Shown in pieces: positions 1 through 8,764 of a DNA stretch of 36,884 nucleotides (positions are counted from its first letter, which is position 1; each line of letters starts with the position of its first letter). This DNA comes from Intoshia linei (taxonomy: Eukaryota > Orthonectida > Rhopaluridae). Both the position numbers and the translations under genes were made by a program. A model generated the notes under the pieces. That model saw nothing but the letters and a program-made list of their open reading frames with translations, was not told where the DNA came from and ran no database searches. The stretch lies in NCBI GenBank assembly GCA_001642005.1, contig LWCA01000248.1, positions 1-36,884 on the forward strand. Direction: 5' to 3'.

Positions 1-15
1 TAGAGGTGATATTGA

Positions 16-249
16 TCGTCGTACTGTATTGAAAAAACACATACAACAAAAAAAATTGCACATAACCTTAGAATTAAACAAAATTTTGATGCTCATGTAC
101 AAAAATCTTCTACCTATTTTACAAAAAATTTTTCTCCTATCTTAACTCGCAACAATAAACAGTCACCTATTTATCAATTACGAAATAGAGAATCTATTAA
201 ACGTACTAAACGTTTTGAGGGCGGTGCTAATTTGGACAGGGAGGTGTAA
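16..249 (+). pseudogene. 3' end of a retroelement pol-like ORF, frameshifted
   Basis: An open frame without a start codon runs from the window edge to TAA at 247-249. A second open frame (from position 2) covers the first ~50 bases, and the A-run near 48-55 looks like the site of a frameshift between them. The end of the protein is basic and finishes with FEGGANLDREV. This type of Gly-rich tail, coded across a purine-rich tract (GGACAGGGAGG, 234-244) and followed at once by TG, is usual at the 3' end of LTR-retrotransposon pol genes, where the tract primes plus-strand synthesis and the LTR starts with TG. No catalytic motif lies inside the window, so the class (Ty3/gypsy or BEL) cannot be told. 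It could also be the last exon of an ordinary gene. Confidence 0.35.
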
Positions 250-629
250 TAATCCATAGAATTATGTAAAGTTTAAATAAATTAAACTATAGTTGTTATT
301 GGTTGTAAATCATTTTAAAATTAAAATATTTTAAATATAAAAATAAAATAAAATAAAAATTAATATGCTGAGAAAATTTGAATAAATAATTATAATTGGT
401 TAATTAATTATAATGGATTTTTAAGTTAAATTTTCAAATGAATTTATTTAATTGGCATATATAATATTGGAATATATAATAAAAATGTACCCTCAGCAGA
501 GCTAGGTGCTGTTTGTACGTAGTACATAACCGTCAAGGTAGTACCTGAATCTATACGACATACACAAATATTCCTGAATGTCATAAAAAATTATGTATTA
601 AATTTAAAATCTTTGGATAATGGCTAGGG
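245..629. other. Non-coding, AT-rich; possible LTR start, then a repeat copy
   Basis: The stretch begins with TGTAATAATCC directly after the polypurine tract and may be the start of an LTR; no matching LTR end was identified. From about 350 to 541 it is a reverse-orientation copy of the dispersed repeat described at 8764. No gene is supported. Confidence 0.4.
350..541 (-). repeat. Dispersed repeat, left-end fragment (reverse)
   Basis: Read on the minus strand, this segment carries the block with GTACTACGTAC, the AGCTCTG block and the TTTAACTTAAAAATCC block in the same order as the copies starting at 8764 and 19506 (+). Only the left part of the repeat is present. No coding capacity was found. 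Confidence 0.65.
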
Positions 630-818
630 CTATAAAACACTACACATCCTTTGTAAAAAACATTTATGACTATTGTTAATTTTCGGCGGCCTTGAGATTG
701 GTAGGTGCAGTTTTGATCTGTCTTTGCACAATTTTGAAATCATTGATCCAGAATTCAAAATGATATTTTTAGTACAAAGATTAGTAAAATTATTTGCCAT
801 CAATGAAAAATCACTCAA
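630..818 (-). CDS. Possible small protein, 62 aa, divergent to FKBP
   Basis: This is an intact ATG-to-TAG frame of 62 codons whose ATG lies 85 bp from the start codon of the FKBP gene on the other strand, which would make a compact divergent promoter. The product is basic, with LHLPISRPPKINN in the second half and no signal peptide or recognised domain. It could be the first exon of a longer gene: a GTGTAG donor at the end and a CATTCAG acceptor further on keep the frame open, but they lead into repeat sequence. There is no family match by eye, so this may be a chance ORF. Confidence 0.25.
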   Translation of the reverse strand: MSDFSLMANNFTNLCTKNIILNSGSMISKLCKDRSKLHLPISRPPKINNSHKCFLQRMCSVL

Positions 819-903
819 TAATTAAACACGACAAAATGTTACAAATTCATAACTTATTTTGACCAAAAGACATTTTATTTTTTTATCGCTCACTGTTTAA
901 AAA

Positions 904-3166
904 ATGAACGAGAATAATTCAATTGATCAAATAGATTTATCACCTAAAGAAGACAATGGAATACTTAAAACAATTATTAAAGAAGGAAGAGGCAATACAG
1001 TTGGCAAAGATGTAAATGTAAACGTCCATTATGTGGGTACATTGCAAGATGGAACAGAATTCGATTCATCTAGAAAAAGAAACGATTTTTTTAAATTTAA
1101 AGTCGGTGCAGGTATCTACATTTTGATTGTAGAGGTTATTTTTGAATATATTAATAGGAAGTGTGATCAAAGCCTGGGATTTGGGAGTTGCGAGTATGAA
1201 AATTGGTGAAATTTGCAATTTGAAATGTGCTCCACAATACGCTTACGGTAAAAATGGATCACCTCCAACAATTCCTGCAAATGCTACTCTTAATTTTGAA
1301 ATTGAATTAATTTCATTGGAAGGAGAAGATGTATCGGATGATGCCGACGGTAGTGTAAAAAAAATTACTTTAGAATCTCCAGAAAATAAGTACGCAACAC
1401 CCAATGAACGTGCCAATGTTTCAAGTGATTTTTATACAATTATATACATTTATAATTCTTGAATTTACATTAGAGGTGGGGAAACATTTACTGATTGAAG
1501 GCGGTACTAATCTCCCCAAAAAATTTAACAAGCCCACACCTTTCTAAATAAAATTTAAATCAAATACAGCAGTGCTTCTCATGGGAGTGACCAGTCATCC
1601 CAAGGGTAAATAATTTTATTAGGGGGTGAATACGAAAATTTTAGATGATTGGGGTGAATGATAAATTTGTAGCATATTTTATTCTATTTAATAAAATCTC
1701 TCAAAAAAACCAAAATTTTACCAAACTTTTGGATCAAAAATCCCCTCTATCTGATTCCAAAAGAAAAAAAACCTAATTTTACCAACCCTTAAGGAAAAAA
1801 ACCGCTTTTACCATTTTTTTTTGAAAAATAATTCAAATTGTTCAGAAGACCTCACTTTCCCATTTCTGATTTACATGTTCCTTACTAATTATTTATATAG
1901 TTGATTATATACTTTTTATTAATGAAAAAAAAATTTGTCATGAAAAGATTGAATTTGATTTGGGTGAAGAACACCAATTCAACATTCCACGATCTATAGG
2001 AAAATCATTATTAAAATTTGGACGTGGAGATAAATCACAAATATTTTTAAAAGAATCTGCATATGAAGATCAATATGACTGGATACATAAACATGCAGAA
2101 AATATTGAGCAAGTCAAATATGAAATTTGTCTTTTAGATTTTAAAAATGTACTATGTTTTTATATAATTTATATATTTGTTCATAGCGATTGAATTATTG
2201 GGAAATGGAATTGAATGATATGTTGGAAAGTGCAAATAAATTAAAAGCATTGGGAAATGATGCTTTTAAAGTTTTTATCTATTTGAGCAATTAAATTTTT
2301 ATTATTTTTAGCAAAAAAAGTATCATGTCGCCAAAAACTATTATACAATTGTACCAAGTATCTTTAAACTTGTTGACGAACCGAATGATGAAATTAAAAA
2401 CTTAAATTTGACGGTTTTTTTTTTCAAATCAACATTTTTTTAATTCAAATTAGAGTTATTTGAATTGTGCCATGTGTTTAATTAATCTTAACAAATTTAA
2501 TGACGCGATTAAAGTATGTGACAGTGCCATTGAAATTGATGCAAACAACGAAAAGGCTCTTTATCGACGAGCAAAGGTAAACGTGTTTGAAAACGTGTCG
2601 ATTTCTTGTATGAATATAAAATGTATCCAAAATATAAAATATTTGACATGAATATTTATTCGCAAAGGATGGTTAGTGCCATATAACCCCTAGCCAGGTC
2701 TCCACGGCTTTGAACATGAGAGTTTGAATTTGACACAATAGTTGATATTTAAATTTTTTTAAATGCTCAAAGCTCAATATTGCCAAAGGTAGTGAGCCAC
2801 GACGCATGACTTTATAAAAATGTTATTTTATATCTAAAAGGTGTATTTTAAAGGCTTTGTGCGGCATGAAATGTTTGGATTTGGCTATTAGCGACTGTAA
2901 AACAATTTTAAAAATTTCGCCAAACAACAACGCTGCCAGTTTGATTTTATCCCAATGTTATCAAATTATGAAACAAGAAAAGGAAAATGAAAAGAAACTT
3001 TACAAAAAAGTTTTTGATCGACAAAACTATAAACTAGTTAAAACTAAACAGGTACTTTTTATTAATAAGACATAATTTTTATTTTTAGGAAAAAATAATG
3101 GATAACATTGAAGTGTGGGACAACTCAATGTGTGAAGATATAACTGGAAAAAATGTAAAAACTTAA
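904..3166 (+). CDS. FKBP-type peptidyl-prolyl isomerase with TPR domain
   Basis: This is a large immunophilin of the FKBP4/FKBP5 (Drosophila FKBP59) type, 435 aa, close to the usual 440-460. Exons are 904-1111, 1158-1424, 1901-2148, 2187-2270, 2312-2413, 2454-2576, 2854-3051 and 3089-3166; all splice phases agree. Residues ~20-125 form the first FKBP domain with the FK506/proline-pocket residues kept: Tyr43 (VHYVGTL), Phe53-Asp54 (EFDSS), Val72-Ile73 and Trp76 (VIKAWD) and the YAYG loop, so isomerase activity is likely. Residues ~150-240 form a second FKBP-like domain that lacks these residues, as in the family. Residues ~250-390 hold three TPR units (NEKALYRRAK in the second), which in relatives dock the Hsp90 C-terminus. 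In relatives the protein works in the cytosol with Hsp90 in client and steroid-receptor complexes. An AATAAA lies at 3183-3188. The first seven residues differ from relatives and are uncertain. Confidence 0.93.
1425..1900 (+). other. Long intron 2 of the FKBP gene
   Basis: At 476 bp it is about ten times longer than most introns of this gene. It contains pyrimidine- and purine-runs (CCAAAATTTTACC-like motifs repeated near 1710-1810) but no ORF or recognised transposon end. The donor GTGATT and acceptor ATATAG are placed by phase and by fit to the second FKBP domain. Confidence 0.6.
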
Positions 3167-3182
3167 ATTTAATTTAGTGTTG

Positions 3183-3188
3183 AATAAA
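3183..3188 (+). promoter_or_regulatory. Poly(A) signal AATAAA of the FKBP gene
   Basis: AATAAA lies 17 bp after the FKBP stop codon and 12 bp before the stop codon of the gene on the opposite strand. Cleavage downstream of it would place the FKBP 3' end inside the coding region of the convergent gene. Confidence 0.6.
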
Positions 3189-3199
3189 TTTAAAAAAAT

Positions 3200-3767
3200 T
3201 TAAATGCAATAAAAAAGTGCGTACCAGTGCTTTAATTCGTCTATAGAATCTTTCCGTCTTTCTTCTTTAATCGAAAAAGTAACTTTTTTAGTCAAATATT
3301 GTCGTTTATGATGAAAATCGTTTATATTTGTAATGTCATGTTCGTTATTTATTTTTTGGAAACATGGAGTACATTTCTTGTCGTCACCTTTCCATTGTCT
3401 CATGTTTTCAAAGTTTACTTTTTTTGTGCAAATGCCATTTAAAAACTGTTTGAAATTTTGCCTTTCCACATCCAAACTCTTGGCTTCTTCTTGTACTAAA
3501 ATTGTAGATTATATTTTAGTCACTATAAAAAACTGGTCAATTTAGCTATTGCTTCAACATTCCAATCAACATGGTCGATTTTGAATTTCCTAATCTGCCG
3601 ATTAATTTCTTTGATGGATTGTTTATGCACTTGATTTATTATTCTCAATTTTTCACATAATTCATACAGTAAAATTTTTTGTCTCTGTTGGTATTTGCGA
3701 GTTTTTTCAGTTTTAACCGGAAGCTAAAGTGTAAATTATCTATTTAAGCGAATTATACTTGTTTCAT
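3200..3767 (-). CDS. Unrecognised basic coiled-coil protein, 164 aa
   Basis: A three-exon model on the minus strand: exon 1 is only nine bases (3759-3767, Met-Lys-Gln), exon 2 is 3534-3723 and exon 3 is 3200-3495. Introns are 35 and 38 nt with GT..AG ends, and the frame is continuous through both. The first ~90 residues are rich in Lys, Gln, Glu and Leu and look helical (RKYQQRQKILLYELCEKL), then comes a segment with CTKK, KCTPCF and HHKRQ. The two Cys of CTPC are not enough to call a zinc site. No signal peptide or TM segment is seen. The tiny first exon is inferred from one ATG with a good donor; another 5' exon is possible. I do not recognise the family; a small cytoskeletal or kinetochore-type coiled-coil protein is only a guess. 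Confidence 0.55.
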
Positions 3768-3948
3768 TGAAATACACGTCACATCAAATTAAGCTTGTCC
3801 CATATAAATTAAAATAAATCAATATTCTTGAAAAATTGAAAAGAAATTGAATTTTAAAGTATGACCCAAAAGTACATGTTAATTGTAACAATTGCACAAA
3901 TTAAAAATTAACCCTTGATTTATATTTTAATTTACAAATTGTACAAGT

Positions 3949-4815
3949 TTAACTAGAACGACTACGAGATTTACGCCTTTTGTGTTTTCGTTCGCGTTCA
4001 TGTTTATCTTTTTCACGTCTATGTTTATGCTTATGTTTTTCTCGACGATTGGACCTGCTGCGACTTCTTGACCTTCGTCGATGTTTATGTTTCTTTCGGT
4101 GTTTTTCGACACTGGAATTTTTTGATTCACTGCGGTATCTGTTTCTAATTCGCTTTTCAATAGTTTTATGGCCGTTTGACTTTTCTACAGTTTCTTCAAT
4201 CTTTTCTGGTTCAGATTCCGAAGTTTCGATATCCTCAGCCATTAAATTGTCCAAGTCTTCTTCGAGCGGCGAAATTCGCGGTTCCAATTCATTTGAAATT
4301 TCAAGTATATGTCTTTTTTGGATGAAAGGTAATGTTATTCCATGAAAACCACGCTCATCAATCAGTTCTTGCACAAACCTGTCAATTGTGTTTAGTTTAA
4401 AAGTACCATCGCGGTTTCTAATTTTTACCTTGCGATAATCCAAGTACAAGGGTTCTAGATATTTGTAACAATCTATTGAATTACTCGTTAGTCTCAGATA
4501 AGCTGCGGCCAGGCATCTTAAATACTTGAATGTCTCGTCTCCCAAAAATTCAATTATTATTTCCTTTTCCGGTTGGATTTGTAACAATTTCAATAATAGA
4601 CATAGAAAGTCAGTAGGTTGGGTTATTCCAGAGTATATACCACCAATGTATCGTAATTCGCAAGCTTTGTCTACTAGCAATTCGCTCGTTAATGCAAAAC
4701 AATCTTCTTTCCAATATCTACTGTTATAAACACGACATCTGATTATTTTTTCAATTAAGTATTGTGGGTTGGTTGATTTTATTGAAACGGCATCTTTTAC
4801 TGTACGATTAGACAT
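3949..4815 (-). CDS. PRPF38A: Pre-mRNA-splicing factor 38A (PRPF38A/Prp38)
   Basis: A single uninterrupted frame of 288 codons. Residues 1-~180 are the Prp38 domain and match the family along its length: the start MSNRTVKDA, NPQYLIEKIIR, YWKEDCFALT, LQIQPEKEIIIEFLGDE, then DCYKYLEPLYLDYRK. A short acidic stretch (LEEDLDNLMAEDIETSESEPE) follows, and the tail is Arg/Ser/Lys/His-rich (RSRSRSRSNRR, then KHKHKHRR), like the RS-type tail of metazoan PRPF38A (about 312 aa in human). The family is a component of the spliceosomal B complex, needed before catalytic activation, and acts in the nucleus. It is intronless here, although all other long genes in the window are split. The ATG is the family start, so the 5' end is secure. 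The gene lies 181 bp upstream of the coiled-coil gene on the same strand. Confidence 0.95.
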   Translation of the reverse strand: MSNRTVKDAVSIKSTNPQYLIEKIIRCRVYNSRYWKEDCFALTSELLVDKACELRYIGGIYSGITQPTDFLCLLLKLLQIQPEKEIIIEFLGDETFKYLRCLAAAYLRLTSNSIDCYKYLEPLYLDYRKVKIRNRDGTFKLNTIDRFVQELIDERGFHGITLPFIQKRHILEISNELEPRISPLEEDLDNLMAEDIETSESEPEKIEETVEKSNGHKTIEKRIRNRYRSESKNSSVEKHRKKHKHRRRSRSRSRSNRREKHKHKHRREKDKHERERKHKRRKSRSRSS

Positions 4816-4966
4816 TTAAAATTCAATTTTTGAAATATTCAAGATTTTTTTTCATTTTAGTTTAAATTGCAACTTTAATATGCAACCATAACTATGCATA
4901 AATAAATATTTATTATTACATTATTGTTGAACATTATACCATTTCACTATCAATAGGATAATAATT

Positions 4967-5094
4967 ACAATCGATGTGATAATAACTAAATTCAATGTGA
5001 TAACATTTTGCAACACAATAAAATAACCACAAGCAATGTGATAATAGCAATTATCAATGTGATCATTGCTATATTCAAAGCGATAATCAAATAT
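4967..5094. repeat. Degenerate 21-22 bp minisatellite, block 1
   Basis: About six imperfect units of the form ACAATCGATGTGATAATAAC, with CAATGTGATAAT as the best-kept core, follow each other at 21-22 bp spacing. The units have drifted strongly. Related to block 2 at 5351. Confidence 0.6.
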
Positions 5095-5350
5095 AATTGA
5101 TAATTAATTAATTATATGGGTTTCTGGTATATTTTGACCAACAATTAACTTGTAATTAACGGGAAACGTAATATGGTTGAATCGCACTACCTATAATATA
5201 TTTTTTTACGTTTAAGGTGTATATTTAAGAAAAATATTCAAATTTTCTAAGTTTAAATTGTTAAAAATATTGATGTTATTCGCATGTTCATTTAACCATA
5301 ATATAGTTTCGAAATAAAAATATAAATTCAGTTTGAAAATTATCATATTT

Positions 5351-5472
5351 ACATTCAAAGTAAGAATAGTCACAGTCAATGTAAAAATAGTTATTATCAA
5401 TGTAAGAATAATTAACGACATAGTGATAGTAATTAAAATTAATGAAAGAATAATTACATTCAAAATGAGAGG
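5351..5472. repeat. Degenerate 21-bp minisatellite, block 2
   Basis: Five units of exactly 21 bp (starting at 5351, 5372, 5393, 5414 and 5435) and a partial sixth (5456) share the core TCAATGTAARAATA. Because 21 is a multiple of three, one minus-strand frame stays open through them and gives a false hydrophobic ORF with a seven-residue period. Confidence 0.75.
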
Positions 5473-5752
5473 AAAGGTACCAGCCTGTATATAAAAGTAA
5501 ATGATAACATAATGTACAACAATATAACAATTAAAATATAATTTTTTATTTAATTAATGACCTGAAACCTGAAATAAAAATGAATATAATAATATATAAC
5601 CCAATTTAAAAACTTAAAATTGATATACCAATTATACCTCACATTTAAATAATAGAGGTCATTTAAACACTTTTTTTCTATTGTAAGAATATTATTTTAT
5701 TTTTCAGTTCATTTAAATTTTAACTTTAATAATTTCAAAAATTTTACAAAAT

Positions 5753-8700
5753 ATGGATATTATAACAAATTTTCTACTTCTTTTGCTGTGTGTGCTGAAT
5801 AATCCCATCTCGGGTAAATAATACATATCCAATGATGGTCAAACTGATAAATTCTTTTAATTAGGAAAGTGTGTTGATAAATCTATATATTGTGAAGCTA
5901 GCAAAGACTATTGCTTAAACAACTACTATTTAGATTGGATGAAAATTAATTGCCAAAAGCTATGCGGATTCTGTTTGTTTTTTTCATATTTTTAAATTAT
6001 TTTATTTTTCATTAATTTTATGTTAAAGTGTTGAAATTTTTTTTTCATTTTTGGGTGACTATCAAGATATTTTTATTTCAAGCTGTTGGAAATTTTTTTA
6101 TTAATCGTGTAGTTATTAACATGTGTGAATTAATTATATGTGTTGGAATTTTCATTTGACACACATTTAGGTAAAGAAGTTACTACGACAACAACAACCC
6201 CTGAACCTACGACTGAAATAATTTCAGAAAGTTTATAATTGTGAATAATTATATATAAATTTAGTATGTGAGGATTTACAAGTGTGGTGTATTACTAGTG
6301 AACTTTTATGTAAAAATCCTTATTATACAGACGCTATGAAACTAAACTGTCGCAAAACTTGCAATCTATGTAATATATTTATCAAATTAAATTTATAAGA
6401 ACCCTATAATATTGAAAATTGGAATCATAAATATATTCATGTATTTTTGTTGAGTAATTAACGTCAATTTTGACTGCACTCTACAAGCAATTTAATGAGT
6501 AGGGCAGGTATAAACAGAAAAATTTATCACTCCAAAAAGTCAATATTTCACAGATTAATTACAAAATTAATACGAGTATCATGCATCATGATATGAATTG
6601 ATTTCATTTCAAATATATTTACTTTGTCTTTAAAGTCTCCGATGTGCTTGTCTAGCGTAATCATTTGACTCGAGACCCCACTCGGTTTTGATACTAATGA
6701 TTCGAAATCGATTCAATCAACTCCTTTCGAAGAAATGTCCATTGTCCCTTAATGTTGGAACATTCCAAATTCATACGTACTACGCTTTTAGTTTATTTGG
6801 AATACATTTTAAGCCGAAAATTTTTATTCGTCATCATAGATAAGTAGTTTTTGCTTTACATTTATCACCAAATAAACTTAAATTGATAGTATGATATATG
6901 ATAGATAGATGACACACCAAATGAAAAGTCTTCCATCACTGCCCTAGATCAAAGAATTAAAATAGAAACTTGCAGAAATTTTAACATATTATTTTTTATA
7001 ATACTTAATAAAATTTTTTGATATCGGTTTATATTTACCCTCGTCCAAATTTAATAATTGAAATAAATGCAATGTAATCACATGGAGGTTAACAATGGAG
7101 GTTTCCCCATAAGTTTTGACGATTGTAAGTAGTTTAATTTAATACCAAAGAATTTACTTTTACATGATTTAGACGTTTTATATTAGTATTTCTGAGCCTT
7201 TTTTATTCTTACAAACGACATCGATTTAAAATATCAAAATAAAACCGGAAAATAAAAGGTAATCCTCTAAAATAACTTATATGAAAAAGTAATCTGATCA
7301 GGAAATAAAAAGTCCATATGATTACTGTTTGTGCTTAAAATGTCTTCGTAGTTACGTAGAATTATAACGGTATTGATGAAACATCACTATCATAAAATAC
7401 ATGTATTCTTGTGTTAGCTAAAAACAAATAAAACTGGAGGTAATAATAAACCAACCTATTGGAAATTTTACCTTATTAATAAGATATGATTCAATTGATC
7501 ATATGAAACATTCAAAAACTACAATAAATTGTCAATTCTGTAAAAAAACAAGAATCAATTCCTTTGAGTTCAATTTATATTCATGAATAATTTTAACTTT
7601 CATTTTTTCGAGAAACCTCCAATGTTAATTAATACGTTATTATCAACATTTATTAACAACCAAGAAAATAAAATGGACTTTTGTTTTGAAAAAATTTCTT
7701 TACGATTTCAACTATTACGACGTTAACTATAAAAAAGAGACTTTATGTTTTGAAAATATGACGTTAGTTAAAAAAAACGACTTTATGTTACTGAAAATGT
7801 ATATAATATGTAATAAATATATATAATTTTCATGGACCCTGTTGAGAATGCCTGCACTAAACTACAATAAACTGTAATGTTCGACTTTCTCTATAAGAAC
7901 TATAGTCAAAAACTGTTCTTATAGACAGAGTTTACTGTATTAGTAAACTATTAAATGTTTCAAAAATCACACTCCTAGTGTTAAAGTTAATTAATTTCAC
8001 AGATTTAATCTGGTTTTTTAGCGTATTTAACCTATTGACGTTTGAATCAGTAAAATATTTATCTAATCCATTTTTTAGAAGTAGAAACAATAATTTATTT
8101 GTCTTATTTTATTATATTTTACTTAAATGTGTTAAAATTTAGGTGATGCTATTACAACATCTACGAGTACAATACAGACAACAACAACCCCTAATACTAC
8201 AACAACCCCTAGACCCACAACAACTAAATCGACATCAGCAGGTTTTTAACGTTTTAATACGAGTAATGGAAATGGTAGTTTATTATTTATGTATTGTTTG
8301 TGAAATTTTAAACTACTGTGTATAAGGAATAGCCGAACCTAACCGAAATACTGATTACCCGTAAAATAAGAAAATTATTTTTCCAAATTGAGCATTTAAT
8401 AAAATATATTACTATAATATATTAATATATTAGATTTTACTCCATCCAAGACCTTATGCCAAATTTTAAAAGTAAAAAAAAATTATTGTGTAATTGAGCC
8501 TAAATTTATGATTAAGCATTGCTCGCACACCTGTGTAAAATGTAATTTTATATGTTATTAATAATTATCATGTATACATTTTATTTATTTATTTTTTAAT
8601 TAGCAAATTGTGCTGATACCATTAGTAATTGTAGTGATTTACAGAGTTTGTGCGATATAGACAACTTTGGATTGGCAATGTATAGTAATTGTCAATATAC

Positions 8701-8764
8701 TTGTCGTCAATGTCACCTATGTAATACTCATAATTATAATTCATTAATATTTTATATAAACTAG
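5753..8764 (+). CDS. Secreted protein with three ShKT domains and Thr-rich linkers
   Basis: Six exons: 5753-5813, 5865-5972, 6171-6230, 6265-6369, 8143-8241 and 8604-8764; 197 aa. Exon 1 codes a signal peptide with a Leu-rich core. Exons 2, 4 and 6 each code a six-Cys ShKT module (first one: C-x6-C-x6-C-x12-C-x3-C-x2-C). Exons 3 and 5 code Thr/Pro linkers (TTTTTTPEPTT and a longer one) that are probably O-glycosylated. All introns are phase 1, and the final Cys codon of modules 1 and 2 is split T|GT by the intron. The domain is named after a sea-anemone channel blocker, but in invertebrates most ShKT proteins are extracellular adhesion, enzyme-linked or signalling proteins, so no toxic role is claimed. 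If the donor at 6370 is not used, translation stops at 6396-6398 and gives a 120-aa two-module form. The model joining 6369 to 8143 rests on phase and module logic. Confidence 0.72.
6370..8142 (+). other. Long intron of the ShKT gene with a hAT-type fragment
   Basis: This 1773-bp intron is far longer than the other introns of the gene (34-362 nt). Its second half (about 7090-7854) is related, in reverse orientation, to the hAT-type element at 21758. It contains no ORF of note. Confidence 0.55.
7090..7854 (-). mobile_element. hAT-type non-autonomous element, one end preserved
   Basis: The right edge (GTTGAGAATGCCTG, ending 7854) is the reverse complement of the left end of the element at 21758, and the next ~110 bp match it closely (TTACTGAAAATG and the ACGACTTTATG block). 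A second match lies at 7090-7190 (AACAATGGAGG to the TTTACTTTTACATGAT block). The opposite terminus and a target duplication were not found, so the outer limit is uncertain. Confidence 0.55.

Larger units (their letters stand above)
4816..5752. other. Divergent intergenic region between PRPF38A and the ShKT gene
   Basis: The start codons of both genes face away from this 937-bp stretch, so it must hold both promoters. It contains two blocks of a degenerate 21-bp tandem repeat (see separate entries). ORFs on the minus strand in the second block are only translations of that repeat. No other gene is seen. Confidence 0.7.

Noticed and set aside
3333-3545. Plus-strand ORF opposite the coiled-coil gene, and similar ones at 3980-4345 and 4526-4729 opposite PRPF38A.
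   Set aside because: Shadow frames of the genes on the other strand.
5212-5530. Two overlapping minus-strand ORFs of 80-83 codons.
   Set aside because: They are translations of the 21-bp minisatellite and flanking AT-rich DNA.
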